Source: Nonomuraea typhae (lineage in GTDB: Bacteria; Actinomycetota; Actinomycetes; Streptosporangiales; Streptosporangiaceae). Taken from it: a stretch of DNA of 64,000 nucleotides. The stretch is from contig NZ_VRLV01000001.1 of assembly GCF_009760925.1 (NCBI RefSeq), forward strand, positions 620,001 through 684,000, given 5' to 3'. The notes under the pieces were generated by a model. The model was not told the origin of the DNA, searched no databases, and was given only the letters and a program-made list of their open reading frames with translations. A program made the position numbers and the translations under genes. Each line of letters starts with the position of its first letter. The stretch's first letter is position 1. This document shows positions 42,028-51,711 of this stretch, one piece after another.

Positions 42028-43140
42028 CTACTGTGACATTCTGGCCAGCCGCTCCACCGCGTCCGCGAACTCCGTCACCATCGCGTACACCACCTCCCTG
42101 GCCGGGCGGACCTGGTTCAGCTGGCCCACGACCTGGCCCACGAAGTAGTTGGCCAGCTCCAGCGCGCCCGGCTCGCCGCGCTCGGCCGCCGCGCCGATCC
42201 TGGCCATCGCCCCCTCGGCCACCAGCATCTGCAGCGGCATCCCCAGCGGTCCCGGGCTCTCCGGCGCGCTGTCCCATTCCTCGGTCCAGGCCGACCTGAG
42301 CTGCCTGGCCGGCTTGCCGGTGCGCGAGCGGGAGCGGACGGTGTCCAGCGAGGAGGCGGCCAGCATCTTGCGCTTGACCGCCGGCGCCGTCTCGGCCTCC
42401 TCGGTGGTCAGCCACACCGAGCCGCACCACACGCCCTGCGCGCCCAGCGCCATCGCGGCGGCCATCTGCCGGCCGTCCGCGATGCCGCCCGCCGCCAGCA
42501 CCGGGATCGGGCCCACGGCGTCCACGACCTGCGGCACCAGCACCATCGTGGAGATCTCGCCCGTGTGCCCGCCCGCCTCCGTGCCCTGGGCCACGATGAC
42601 GTCCGCGCCCGCGGCCACCTGCCTGCGCGCGTGCTCCACGGTGCCCACCAGCGCCGCCACCGGCACCCCGGCCGCCCGTGCCCTGGCCGCCATCTCCGGC
42701 GGCGGCGGGCCGAGCGCGCTGGCGATCAGGCCGATCGGGTGCTTGAGCGCCACGTCGATCAGGCCCGTGGCGCCCGCGGCGGTGACCCGGCCGGCGAACT
42801 CGTCGGCCGCGCGCAGGTTCCCGCCGTCCGGGGCGGCCAGGCCGTACTTGGTGAACAGATGCGCGACGAAGTCGCGCTGCCGGTCGGGGACGAACGCGGC
42901 GACGTTCACGCGCGGGCCCTCGATGTTCGCCGGGACGAGCACGTCCACCCCGTACGGCCGGCCGCCCACCCGCTCGTCGATCCACGACAGCTCGGCGTCC
43001 AGCTCGCCGGGGGAGTAGGCGACGGCGCCCAGCACGCCGAACCCGCCCGCGTTGGTCACCGCGGCCACGACGTCACGGCAGTGGCTGAAGGCGAACAGGG
43101 GGAACTCGGCGCCGAGCCGCTCTGTTAAGTCGGTGCGCAT
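42028..43140 (-). CDS. Nitronate monooxygenase-like FMN oxidoreductase
   Basis: The product is 370 aa, an FMN-binding TIM barrel of the nitronate monooxygenase/2-nitropropane dioxygenase family. [20 protein letters not shown] (~27-46), [14 protein letters not shown] (~188; the conserved His follows GG), [20 protein letters not shown] (FMN phosphate site) and [14 protein letters not shown] are visible. The substrate is uncertain, since many family members have unknown physiological roles. It is the first gene of an operon with the GntR regulator. Its promoter contains the same ggttagcgtcgcg core as the FAD oxidoreductase. Confidence 0.87.
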   Translation of the reverse strand: MRTDLTERLGAEFPLFAFSHCRDVVAAVTNAGGFGVLGAVAYSPGELDAELSWIDERVGGRPYGVDVLVPANIEGPRVNVAAFVPDRQRDFVAHLFTKYGLAAPDGGNLRAADEFAGRVTAAGATGLIDVALKHPIGLIASALGPPPPEMAARARAAGVPVAALVGTVEHARRQVAAGADVIVAQGTEAGGHTGEISTMVLVPQVVDAVGPIPVLAAGGIADGRQMAAAMALGAQGVWCGSVWLTTEEAETAPAVKRKMLAASSLDTVRSRSRTGKPARQLRSAWTEEWDSAPESPGPLGMPLQMLVAEGAMARIGAAAERGEPGALELANYFVGQVVGQLNQVRPAREVVYAMVTEFADAVERLARMSQ

Positions 43141-43175
43141 GCCGCGACGCTAACCCTAGAACGTTGTTCGGTAAA
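43141..43175 (-). promoter_or_regulatory. Leaderless promoter and inverted repeat of the NMO-GntR operon
   Basis: On the minus strand TTTACC (43175-43170), 17 nt, TAGCGT (43152-43147), then cgcggc and ATG 43140. The 13-mer ggttagcgtcgcg is shared with the promoter at 38946-38958. gaac-gtt-gttc (43159-43169) lies between the hexamers as a possible operator. Confidence 0.55.
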
Positions 43176-43180
43176 GGAGT

Positions 43181-43888
43181 CTAGGAATCGTCCTCGTCGT
43201 CGTCATCCTCGTCCTCGACCGTCCACGACACCGAGGTCACCGACGGCTCCAGGCTCAGCCGGCTGGTCGCGCTCTCGAAGAGGTTCTCGTCGCGGCGCAG
43301 GCTGTCCACGATCGCGATCACCACCACCTGCCCGCGCCGGTCGGCCTCCTGCCCCTGCAGGCTGCGCAGCCGCAGCTCCGGCCGGGTCAGCGCGTTGACC
43401 ACCAGCTTGCGCACGTGCGCCTGGTCGTCGTCCCAGCAGCGCACCTCGAACCGGTAGCGGGTACGGCGGGCCGCCCGCCTGCGATCCAGGAACCGGCCCA
43501 GGGGCCGCATCAGCGTGTTCGCCATCACGATGAAGACCGTCCCCGCGACGGCCATGAGGTACATCCCCGCCCCCGCCAGCGAGCCCACCGCCGCCGCGCA
43601 CCACAGGGTCGCCGCCGTGTTGAGCCCCCGGATGTTGAACCCCTCCCTGAGGATCACGCCCGCGCCCAGGAAACCGATGCCCGAGACGATCTGCGCCGCC
43701 ACCCGCGTCGGGTCGGCCGTGGCGCCCTCGAACCCGTAGGCGCTGAGCAGCACGAACAGCGCCGCCCCGACCGCGACGAGAAGGTTCGTGCGCAGGCCCG
43801 CCATCCGGGCCCGCCACTGCCGCTCGATGCCGATGACCGCCCCGAGCACCCCTGCCGCGACCAGGCGCACCAGCAGATCGATCTCCAC
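43181..43888 (-). CDS. MgtC/SapB family membrane protein
   Basis: The product is 235 aa. The MgtC core is complete: RLVAAGVLGAVIGIERQWRA, GLRTNLLVAVGAALFVLLSA, QIVSGIGFLGAGVILREG (~67-84) and NTAATLWCAAAVGSLAGAG, giving four to five membrane segments. It is followed by a cytoplasmic ACT-like domain (~140-220). The tail is strikingly acidic (DEDDDDEDDS). MgtC proteins modulate ATP synthase, phosphate uptake or Mg2+ homeostasis; here the role is unknown. The start is GTG 43888. It stands alone on the minus strand. Confidence 0.9.
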   Translation of the reverse strand: MEIDLLVRLVAAGVLGAVIGIERQWRARMAGLRTNLLVAVGAALFVLLSAYGFEGATADPTRVAAQIVSGIGFLGAGVILREGFNIRGLNTAATLWCAAAVGSLAGAGMYLMAVAGTVFIVMANTLMRPLGRFLDRRRAARRTRYRFEVRCWDDDQAHVRKLVVNALTRPELRLRSLQGQEADRRGQVVVIAIVDSLRRDENLFESATSRLSLEPSVTSVSWTVEDEDDDDEDDS

Positions 43889-43949
43889 GACCCCTATCTC
43901 CCCGCGCCACCAGGGGGCGAGGCGGTCTTTGCTGTGTTATGACCATTCC

Positions 43950-44822
43950 ATGGACCAGGCCGGGAAGGTCGTGTCGCTCCATCTGCGGGTCTTCGGGTAC
44001 CTGCTGGGATTCCTGATCGTCCTCGCGCTCGCCGAGCGCGTGCCGCTGGGCGTGATGGGCGTCCCGCTCGGGCCGGTGATCGTCGCCGCCCCCGGCGTGC
44101 TCGTGCTCACGTGGCTCTTCCGCCGCCTGGAACGCCGCCCGTGGACCGCCGTCGGCCTGCCGCCGCCCCGGCTGGGCTCCCTCGCGCTCGGGCTCGTCTT
44201 CGGCGCGGTGACGTTCGGGCTGGTCTTCGCCCTGCTGTGGGCTCTGGGCCAGATCCAGGTGCTGCCCGCGCCGCAGTCCAGGCCATGGATGATCGCGCTG
44301 CAGCTGATCGTGCCCCTCGCCGCCGCCTTCGCCGGGGAACTGGCCTTCCGCGGCTACATCTTCACCGCCTACGGCGAGCACCTGCCCGCCTGGGCCGCCG
44401 CACTGGTGTCCGGGCTGCTGTTCGCCGCCGTCCAGGTCACCGTCGCCCCCGGCGGCGCCGCGATGGCCGTCACCGCGCTCACGGCCGTGGCCGCCGGCGT
44501 CCTGCTGTGCGGGCTGCGGCTGAGCACCGGCGGGCTGTGGGCCGCCATCGGCTACCAGACGGCCTGGCTCTGGGCCCGCCCCCTGCTCGTCGGCCCGACC
44601 GGCAACGACACCCTGACCAGGACCGCCCCCACCGGCGACCCGCTGCTCGCCGGCCCCTGGCCCCTGGCCGAGTCCGGCCTGGTCGCCACCGCCGTCACCG
44701 TCCTCGCCGCCCTCGCCGTCATCCTGTACGGCCGGCGGCACGGCGTCAGGTGGCGCGAACGCCCGGGCCCGGCGCCCGCCCTCAGGCCGTCGCCTGCCGC
44801 TTCTGCAGGTCCAGGGCGCTGA
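43950..44822 (+). CDS. CPBP-family-like membrane protein with altered catalytic motifs
   Basis: The product is 290 aa with about eight hydrophobic segments. It aligns by pattern to CPBP (Abi/CAAX-protease) proteins, but motif 1, normally EExxxR, reads AGELAFRGYIF (first Glu replaced by Gly). Motif 2, normally FxxxH, reads FAAVQ. Motif 3 reads AIGYQTAW, where the family has His. With one Glu and two His lost, proteolysis is unlikely. It may act as a membrane scaffold or be a decayed paralogue. A Pro/Ala-rich tail ends the protein. Convergent with the acyltransferase gene, overlapping by 41 nt. Confidence 0.7.
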   Translation: MDQAGKVVSLHLRVFGYLLGFLIVLALAERVPLGVMGVPLGPVIVAAPGVLVLTWLFRRLERRPWTAVGLPPPRLGSLALGLVFGAVTFGLVFALLWALGQIQVLPAPQSRPWMIALQLIVPLAAAFAGELAFRGYIFTAYGEHLPAWAAALVSGLLFAAVQVTVAPGGAAMAVTALTAVAAGVLLCGLRLSTGGLWAAIGYQTAWLWARPLLVGPTGNDTLTRTAPTGDPLLAGPWPLAESGLVATAVTVLAALAVILYGRRHGVRWRERPGPAPALRPSPAASAGPGR

Positions 44823-45447
44823 CGTCGGGAGAGTGCCAGCCGAGCGCCGGATCGTAGCGGCGCACCAGCTTGGCCGGCACGCCCGCCACCACGCTGTAAT
44901 CGGGGAACTCGCCCCGGACCACCGCACCCCCCGCCACCACGCACTGGCGGCCCAGCCGCGTGCCCGGCAGGACGATCGCCCCCGCGCCCAGCCACGAGCC
45001 CGAGCCGATGGACACCGGCGCGTTGCGCGGCCACTGCCGCCCGATCGGCACCTCCGGGTCGTCGTACACATGGTTCTGATCGGTGATGTACACATACGGC
45101 CCGGTGAAGACGTGATCCCCGATGTCGATCGACTGATGGGCCACGATGTGACTGCCGCGCCCGATCGAGCAGCCGCCGCCGATCCGCAGGATCGAGTCAG
45201 GGCCCAGATCCAGCCCCGGGCCCATGCCGCACGACAGCGAGACCCGCTCGCCGACGAGCGTGCCGTCGCCGATCTCGATCCACCGCTCGCCGAAGATCGC
45301 TCCGGGCGGGAACGCGATCGAGACGCCTTCTCCCAGGTAGCGGAAACGGTAACCGGCCGGACTGTCCGGGCTGATCGCCCCGGCTCTGCGCAAAGCCAGG
45401 TAAGCGCGGTGAATCAGCGCGCCCGCCGCCCGCCGTACATGTGACAT
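44782..45447 (-). CDS. Left-handed beta-helix (hexapeptide) acyltransferase
   Basis: The product is 221 aa. Successive hexapeptide coils run through ~55-200: FGERWIEIGDGTLVGERVSL, LRIGGGCSIGRGSHIVAHQS, IDIGDHVFTGPYVYITDQNH (catalytic-His region, DQNHVY), APVSIGSGSWLGAGAIVLPG and VVAGGAVVRGEFPDYSVVAG. It belongs to the maltose/nodulation-type acetyltransferase group that modifies sugars or surface glycans. ATG 45447 is preceded by TAACTT 8 nt upstream and no ribosome binding site. It sits beside pyrG but is divergent from it. Confidence 0.88.
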   Translation of the reverse strand: MSHVRRAAGALIHRAYLALRRAGAISPDSPAGYRFRYLGEGVSIAFPPGAIFGERWIEIGDGTLVGERVSLSCGMGPGLDLGPDSILRIGGGCSIGRGSHIVAHQSIDIGDHVFTGPYVYITDQNHVYDDPEVPIGRQWPRNAPVSIGSGSWLGAGAIVLPGTRLGRQCVVAGGAVVRGEFPDYSVVAGVPAKLVRRYDPALGWHSPDVSALDLQKRQATA

Positions 45448-45504
45448 AGAGCCCAAAGTTACCGCTTGGTCATGCCGTTCGGGCATGTCGGGGGCGTTCT
45501 TTGA

Positions 45505-47812
<2,308 letters not shown>

Positions 47813-47818
47813 CATTTC

Positions 47819-48724
47819 GTGGAGGCGGTGCTCTCCAGCTACCTCGCCCATCTGGCGGTGGAGCGGGGCCTGGCTGCCAACACGCTCGCGTCCTACCGGC
47901 GTGACCTGCGCCGGTACGTCGACCACCTCCAGGCGCGGGGCCGCCTGGAGCTCGACGAGGTGGGCGAGTCCGACGTCCTGGCGTTCCTGTCCGCCCTGCG
48001 CGAAGGCGACGGCGAGCACCCCGCCCTCGTGGCCAGCTCGGCCGCGCGGGCGGTCTCGGCCGTGCGCGGCCTGCACCGCTTCGCCCTGCGCGAAGGCGTG
48101 ACCGGCCACGACCCCGCCCACGAGGTCCGCCCGCCGCGCCAGCTGCGCCGCCTGCCGAAGGCGATCGGCGTGGACGAGGTCGAACGCCTGCTCGCCGCCT
48201 CCGGCCCCGACGGCGCGCCGCTGACCCTGCGCAACCGGGCGCTGCTCGAGGTCCTGTACGGCACGGGCGCGCGCATCTCGGAAGCCGTCGGCCTGGCCGT
48301 GGACGACCTCGACGACGAGCAGGTACGGCTGCGCGGCAAGGGCGGCCGCATGCGGCTGGTGCCCCTGGGCCGCTACGCCCGCGAAGCCCTCGACGCCTAC
48401 CTGGTCCGGGCCCGCCCCGGTCTGATGGCCCACGGGCGCGGCACCCCGGCCGTGTTCCTCAACGCCCGCGGCGGCCGCCTCACCCGCCAGGGCGCCTGGG
48501 AGGTGCTCCAGGCCGCCGCGGAACGAGCCGGACTCGCCCGGATATCCCCGCACGTCCTACGGCATTCCTTCGCAACCCACCTCATAGACGGGGGCGCCGA
48601 CGTTAGGGTGGTCCAGGAGCTACTCGGCCACGCCTCGGTGACCACCACCCAGGTGTACACCCTGGTGACCGTCGACAAGCTCCGGGAGGTGTACGCCGCC
48701 GCGCATCCACGGGCTCGCCAGTGA
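47819..48724 (+). CDS. xerD: Site-specific tyrosine recombinase XerD
   Basis: The product is 301 aa. The N-terminal SAM-like core-binding domain (~1-90: [20 protein letters not shown]) precedes the catalytic domain with all active-site residues: Arg in [12 protein letters not shown], Lys in [13 protein letters not shown], HxxR in [15 protein letters not shown], His in [12 protein letters not shown] and the Tyr nucleophile in [14 protein letters not shown]. With XerC it resolves chromosome dimers at dif. The start is GTG 47819 with gaggag 7 nt upstream. It precedes parA-scpAB, linking recombination with chromosome segregation genes. Confidence 0.95.
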   Translation: MEAVLSSYLAHLAVERGLAANTLASYRRDLRRYVDHLQARGRLELDEVGESDVLAFLSALREGDGEHPALVASSAARAVSAVRGLHRFALREGVTGHDPAHEVRPPRQLRRLPKAIGVDEVERLLAASGPDGAPLTLRNRALLEVLYGTGARISEAVGLAVDDLDDEQVRLRGKGGRMRLVPLGRYAREALDAYLVRARPGLMAHGRGTPAVFLNARGGRLTRQGAWEVLQAAAERAGLARISPHVLRHSFATHLIDGGADVRVVQELLGHASVTTTQVYTLVTVDKLREVYAAAHPRARQ

Positions 48725-48726
48725 TC

Positions 48727-48807
48727 TATAGTCTTTGCGACGTCCTGCGCGTACGGCGTGCCGCCTTGCCGCCTTTAGTGCTGACGCCATAGTGTCCGTC
48801 CGGACGG
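48727..48807 (+). promoter_or_regulatory. Promoter region of the parA-scpAB-rluB operon
   Basis: TATAGT (48727-48732) is a near-consensus -10 hexamer right after xerD. A 12-bp perfect palindrome, ccgtccggacgg, lies at 48796-48807, about 34 nt before the parA-like start. Its binder is unknown. Confidence 0.45.
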
Positions 48808-48840
48808 TCCGGTTCGGGATCGTCAGGGAGGTTCGAGCTG

Positions 48841-49782
48841 GTGACTTCGAAGACCAACGGTTCGACCCCGGGGACCCCCGACAACCCCTGGGGAGACACG
48901 AAAACGGCCACGCCCACCAGCGGCGTGAATCTCGGTCCCACCCGGCGCCCCCGCCCGGTGTTCCCCGAGCCGCCGCCGCGCGAGGTCCACGGACCCGCCC
49001 GGGTGGTCGCGATGGTCAACCAGAAGGGCGGGGTCGGCAAGACCACCACCACCATCAACCTCGGCGCCGCGCTCGTCGAATACGGCCTCAAGGTCCTCCT
49101 CGTCGACTTCGACCCCCAGGGCGCCCTGTCCGTCGGCCTCGGCATCAACCCGCACCAGCTCGACCTCACCGTCTACAACCTGCTCATGGACAGCAGCGTG
49201 ACGGCCCAGGACGTCCTGCTGGAAACCGGCGTCGAAGGTCTCGACCTGCTGCCCAGCAACATCGACCTGTCCGCCGCCGAAGTCCAGCTCGTCACCGAGG
49301 TGGCCCGCGAGCAGATCCTCGGCCGCACCCTGAAGCCGCTCCTGCCGTACTACGACGTCTGCCTCATCGACTGCCAGCCGTCGCTCGGCCTGCTCACGGT
49401 CAACGCCCTGACCTGCGCCCACGGCGTCATGGTGCCGCTGGAGTGCGAGTTCTTCGCGCTGCGCGGCGTCGCCCTGCTCATGGACACCATCGCCAAGGTC
49501 CAGGAGCGCCTCAACGACGAGCTGGAGATCGAGGGCCTGCTCGCCACCATGTACGACGCCCGCACCCTGCACGGCCGCGAGGTCCTGGCCCGCGTCGTCG
49601 AGGCGTTCGGCGACAAGGTCTTCCACACGGTGATCAACCGCACCGTCCGCTTCCCCGACGCCACCGTCGCCGGTGAGCCGATCACCACCTTCGACCCCTC
49701 CTCCCTCGGCGCCACCGCCTACCGAGAGCTCGCCCGCGAAGTGCTGTCGCGGTGGCCGGCTCCTGCGACAATGGCCAGGTGA
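48841..49782 (+). CDS. ParA-family chromosome segregation ATPase
   Basis: The product is 313 aa. A polar, Pro-rich N-terminal extension (~1-52) precedes the deviant Walker A KGGVGKTT (62-69), LLVDFDPQGALSVGLG (A-prime), VCLIDCQPSLGLLTVNAL (Walker B) and IEGLLATMYDARTLHGREV. It is the ParA/Soj type that sits next to scpAB in actinobacteria, distinct from the parAB pair near oriC. It forms ATP-dependent dimers on DNA; its partner here may be SMC-ScpAB. Start GTG 48841 with gggagg upstream. Its TGA overlaps the scpA GTG. Confidence 0.93.
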   Translation: MTSKTNGSTPGTPDNPWGDTKTATPTSGVNLGPTRRPRPVFPEPPPREVHGPARVVAMVNQKGGVGKTTTTINLGAALVEYGLKVLLVDFDPQGALSVGLGINPHQLDLTVYNLLMDSSVTAQDVLLETGVEGLDLLPSNIDLSAAEVQLVTEVAREQILGRTLKPLLPYYDVCLIDCQPSLGLLTVNALTCAHGVMVPLECEFFALRGVALLMDTIAKVQERLNDELEIEGLLATMYDARTLHGREVLARVVEAFGDKVFHTVINRTVRFPDATVAGEPITTFDPSSLGATAYRELAREVLSRWPAPATMAR

Positions 49783-50597
49783 CATCGACCGCTCCCGAGC
49801 AGGGTGGCTTCCAAGTCCACCTGGACGTCTTCGAGGGGCCGTTCGACCTGCTGCTCGGCCTGATCTCCAAGCACAAGCTGGACATCACCGAGGTGTCGCT
49901 GTCCAAGGTGACCGACGAGTTCATCGCCTACATCACGTCGCGCGGGCCCGAGTGGGACCTCGACCAGACCAGCCACTTCCTCCTGGTCGCCGCCACACTC
50001 CTGGACCTCAAGGCCGCTCGCCTGCTGCCCTCGGGCGAGGTCGAGGACGAGGAGGACCTCGCGCTGCTGGAGGCGCGTGACCTCCTGTTCGCCCGCCTCC
50101 TGCAGTACAAGGCGTACAAAGAGGTGGCGAAGATCTTCGCCGGGAAGATGGCCGAGGAGGCGCTCCGCTTTCCCCGCACGGTCCCGATGGAGGCCCAGTT
50201 CGCCAACCTGCTGCCCGAACTCATCCTGGGCATCGGACCCGAGCAGCTCGCCAAGATCGCGGCCAGGGCCTTCACCCCGAGGCTCCCGCCCACGGTCAGC
50301 GTCGGCCACATCTACCAGCCCCTGGCCAGCGTCCGCGAACAGGCCAACATCCTCGTCCTGCGCCTGCGCCGGCTGCGCAAGGCCACCTTCCGCACCCTGG
50401 TCGCCGACTGCGAGGGCACCTTCGAGGTCATCGCCCGCTTCCTGGCCGTGCTGGAGCTGTTCCGGGAGTCGGCCGTCACCTTCGACCAGGTGGAACCCCT
50501 GGGTGACCTGCACGTGACCTGGACCGGGGCCGACGACGGGGACATCTCGGTCGGCGACGACTACGAAGAACCCGCGGAGAAGAAACCCGATGCCTGA
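49779..50597 (+). CDS. scpA: Segregation and condensation protein A
   Basis: The product is 272 aa from GTG 49779 (GTGA overlap with the ParA gene). The kleisin N-terminus is clear: FQVHLDVFEGPFDLLLGLIS, KHKLDITEVSLSKVTDEFIA and HFLLVAATLLDLKAARLLP. The C-terminal winged helix includes TFEVIARFLAVLELFRESAV. ScpA bridges the heads of the SMC dimer and recruits ScpB, compacting and segregating the chromosome. The acidic C-terminal tail (DDGDISVGDDYEEP) overlaps the scpB start by 8 nt. Confidence 0.95.
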   Translation: MTSTAPEQGGFQVHLDVFEGPFDLLLGLISKHKLDITEVSLSKVTDEFIAYITSRGPEWDLDQTSHFLLVAATLLDLKAARLLPSGEVEDEEDLALLEARDLLFARLLQYKAYKEVAKIFAGKMAEEALRFPRTVPMEAQFANLLPELILGIGPEQLAKIAARAFTPRLPPTVSVGHIYQPLASVREQANILVLRLRRLRKATFRTLVADCEGTFEVIARFLAVLELFRESAVTFDQVEPLGDLHVTWTGADDGDISVGDDYEEPAEKKPDA

Positions 50598-51711
50598 ACG
50601 CCAGGACCCCACCCCACCGGCCCCTCGCCGCTCCCCGGACGCGGACCTGCCCGCCTGGATGACCCTCCCCGGAGCCCTCGCCACCACCCCGCCCTCCGAC
50701 CCCCGGCCCACCCCCGGGCCCGACCACGCCACCGACCCGGCCCCGTCGCCCGCCGTCCCCGACTCGCAAGGCTCGGCACCCGACGGCCAGGGCTCGGACC
50801 CGGGTATCCACGACGCGGACGCTCCGGCATCGCCTGTCCGGGGTCTTGCGCCGGGCGATGGCGCGGCGGAGCCGGGCGTGTCCGATGCGGAGCAGCGGGC
50901 CAAGAGCTCGGACGCGGGCCCGCAGGAGGCGCCTTCCAGCGCCGGTGCGGCGGGTGGGGGTACGGCGGAGCCCGGCGCCACGCGTGCGGCGGCCGGGGAG
51001 GTCGTGCGGGCTGAGGCGGAGGCCGGTGCCACCCGGGTGGCGGCTGAGGACGCCATGGGGTCGGCTGCTCGCGGTGAGGGTGCCGGAGACGGCGGTACCG
51101 AGGATGAGGCTGCGGGGGGCGCGGGAGCCTGGGGGGAGACGGCCGGGGACGTCCGGAGTGGGGAGGCGGGGCTGGGGTTGCGGGCTTCGCTGGAGGCGAT
51201 CCTCATGGTGGTGGACGAGCCGGTGGCGGAGATTACGCTGGCGCAGGTGCTGGAGGTGCCCACCCAGGAGGTCGCGCGGGCTCTGCGGGAGCTGGCTGCG
51301 GAATATTCCGGGCAGGGGCGGGGGTTTGAGTTGAGAGAGGTGGCCGGAGGCTGGCGTTACTATACGCGGGCCGAGTGTGCGCCTCTCGTGGAGCGCTTCG
51401 TGCGTGATGGGCAGCAGACGCGGTTGACGCAGGCTGCCCTGGAGACTCTCGCGGTCGTGGCTTACCGGCAACCGGTGAGCCGTGCCCGCGTGGCCGCGGT
51501 TCGCGGCGTGAACAGCGACGGTGTCATGCGGACACTCGTCGCCAGGGGGCTGGTCGAGGAGGCCGGCACCGACCCGGAGAGCCAGGCAGTGCTCTACCGG
51601 ACAAGCTCATACTTCCTGGAGCGTCTGGGGTTGACGGACATCGGCGAGCTTCCCGAGCTCGCGCCCTTCCTCCCGGACGACGTGGAGAACCTCGAGGAGA
51701 CAACGAAGTGA
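50590..51711 (+). CDS. scpB: Segregation and condensation protein B, with long disordered N-terminus
   Basis: The product is 373 aa. The ScpB core lies at ~195-373: LRASLEAILMVVDEPVAEIT, FELREVAGGWRYYTRAECAP, QAALETLAVVAYRQPVSRAR and VRGVNSDGVMRTLVARGLV, two winged helices. The first ~193 residues are low complexity, rich in Pro, Ala, Gly, Asp and Glu, about twice the length of the rest of a typical ScpB extension. This part is probably disordered. ScpB dimers bind ScpA in the SMC complex. Start ATG 50590 overlaps scpA; the stop overlaps the rluB start (GTGA). Confidence 0.93.
   Translation: MPERQDPTPPAPRRSPDADLPAWMTLPGALATTPPSDPRPTPGPDHATDPAPSPAVPDSQGSAPDGQGSDPGIHDADAPASPVRGLAPGDGAAEPGVSDAEQRAKSSDAGPQEAPSSAGAAGGGTAEPGATRAAAGEVVRAEAEAGATRVAAEDAMGSAARGEGAGDGGTEDEAAGGAGAWGETAGDVRSGEAGLGLRASLEAILMVVDEPVAEITLAQVLEVPTQEVARALRELAAEYSGQGRGFELREVAGGWRYYTRAECAPLVERFVRDGQQTRLTQAALETLAVVAYRQPVSRARVAAVRGVNSDGVMRTLVARGLVEEAGTDPESQAVLYRTSSYFLERLGLTDIGELPELAPFLPDDVENLEETTK

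Noticed and set aside
39198..42299. A 1033-codon plus-strand frame across the FAD oxidoreductase, GntR and NMO genes
   Set aside because: Arg/Pro/Gly-rich out-of-frame translation spanning three genes on both strands; no domain.
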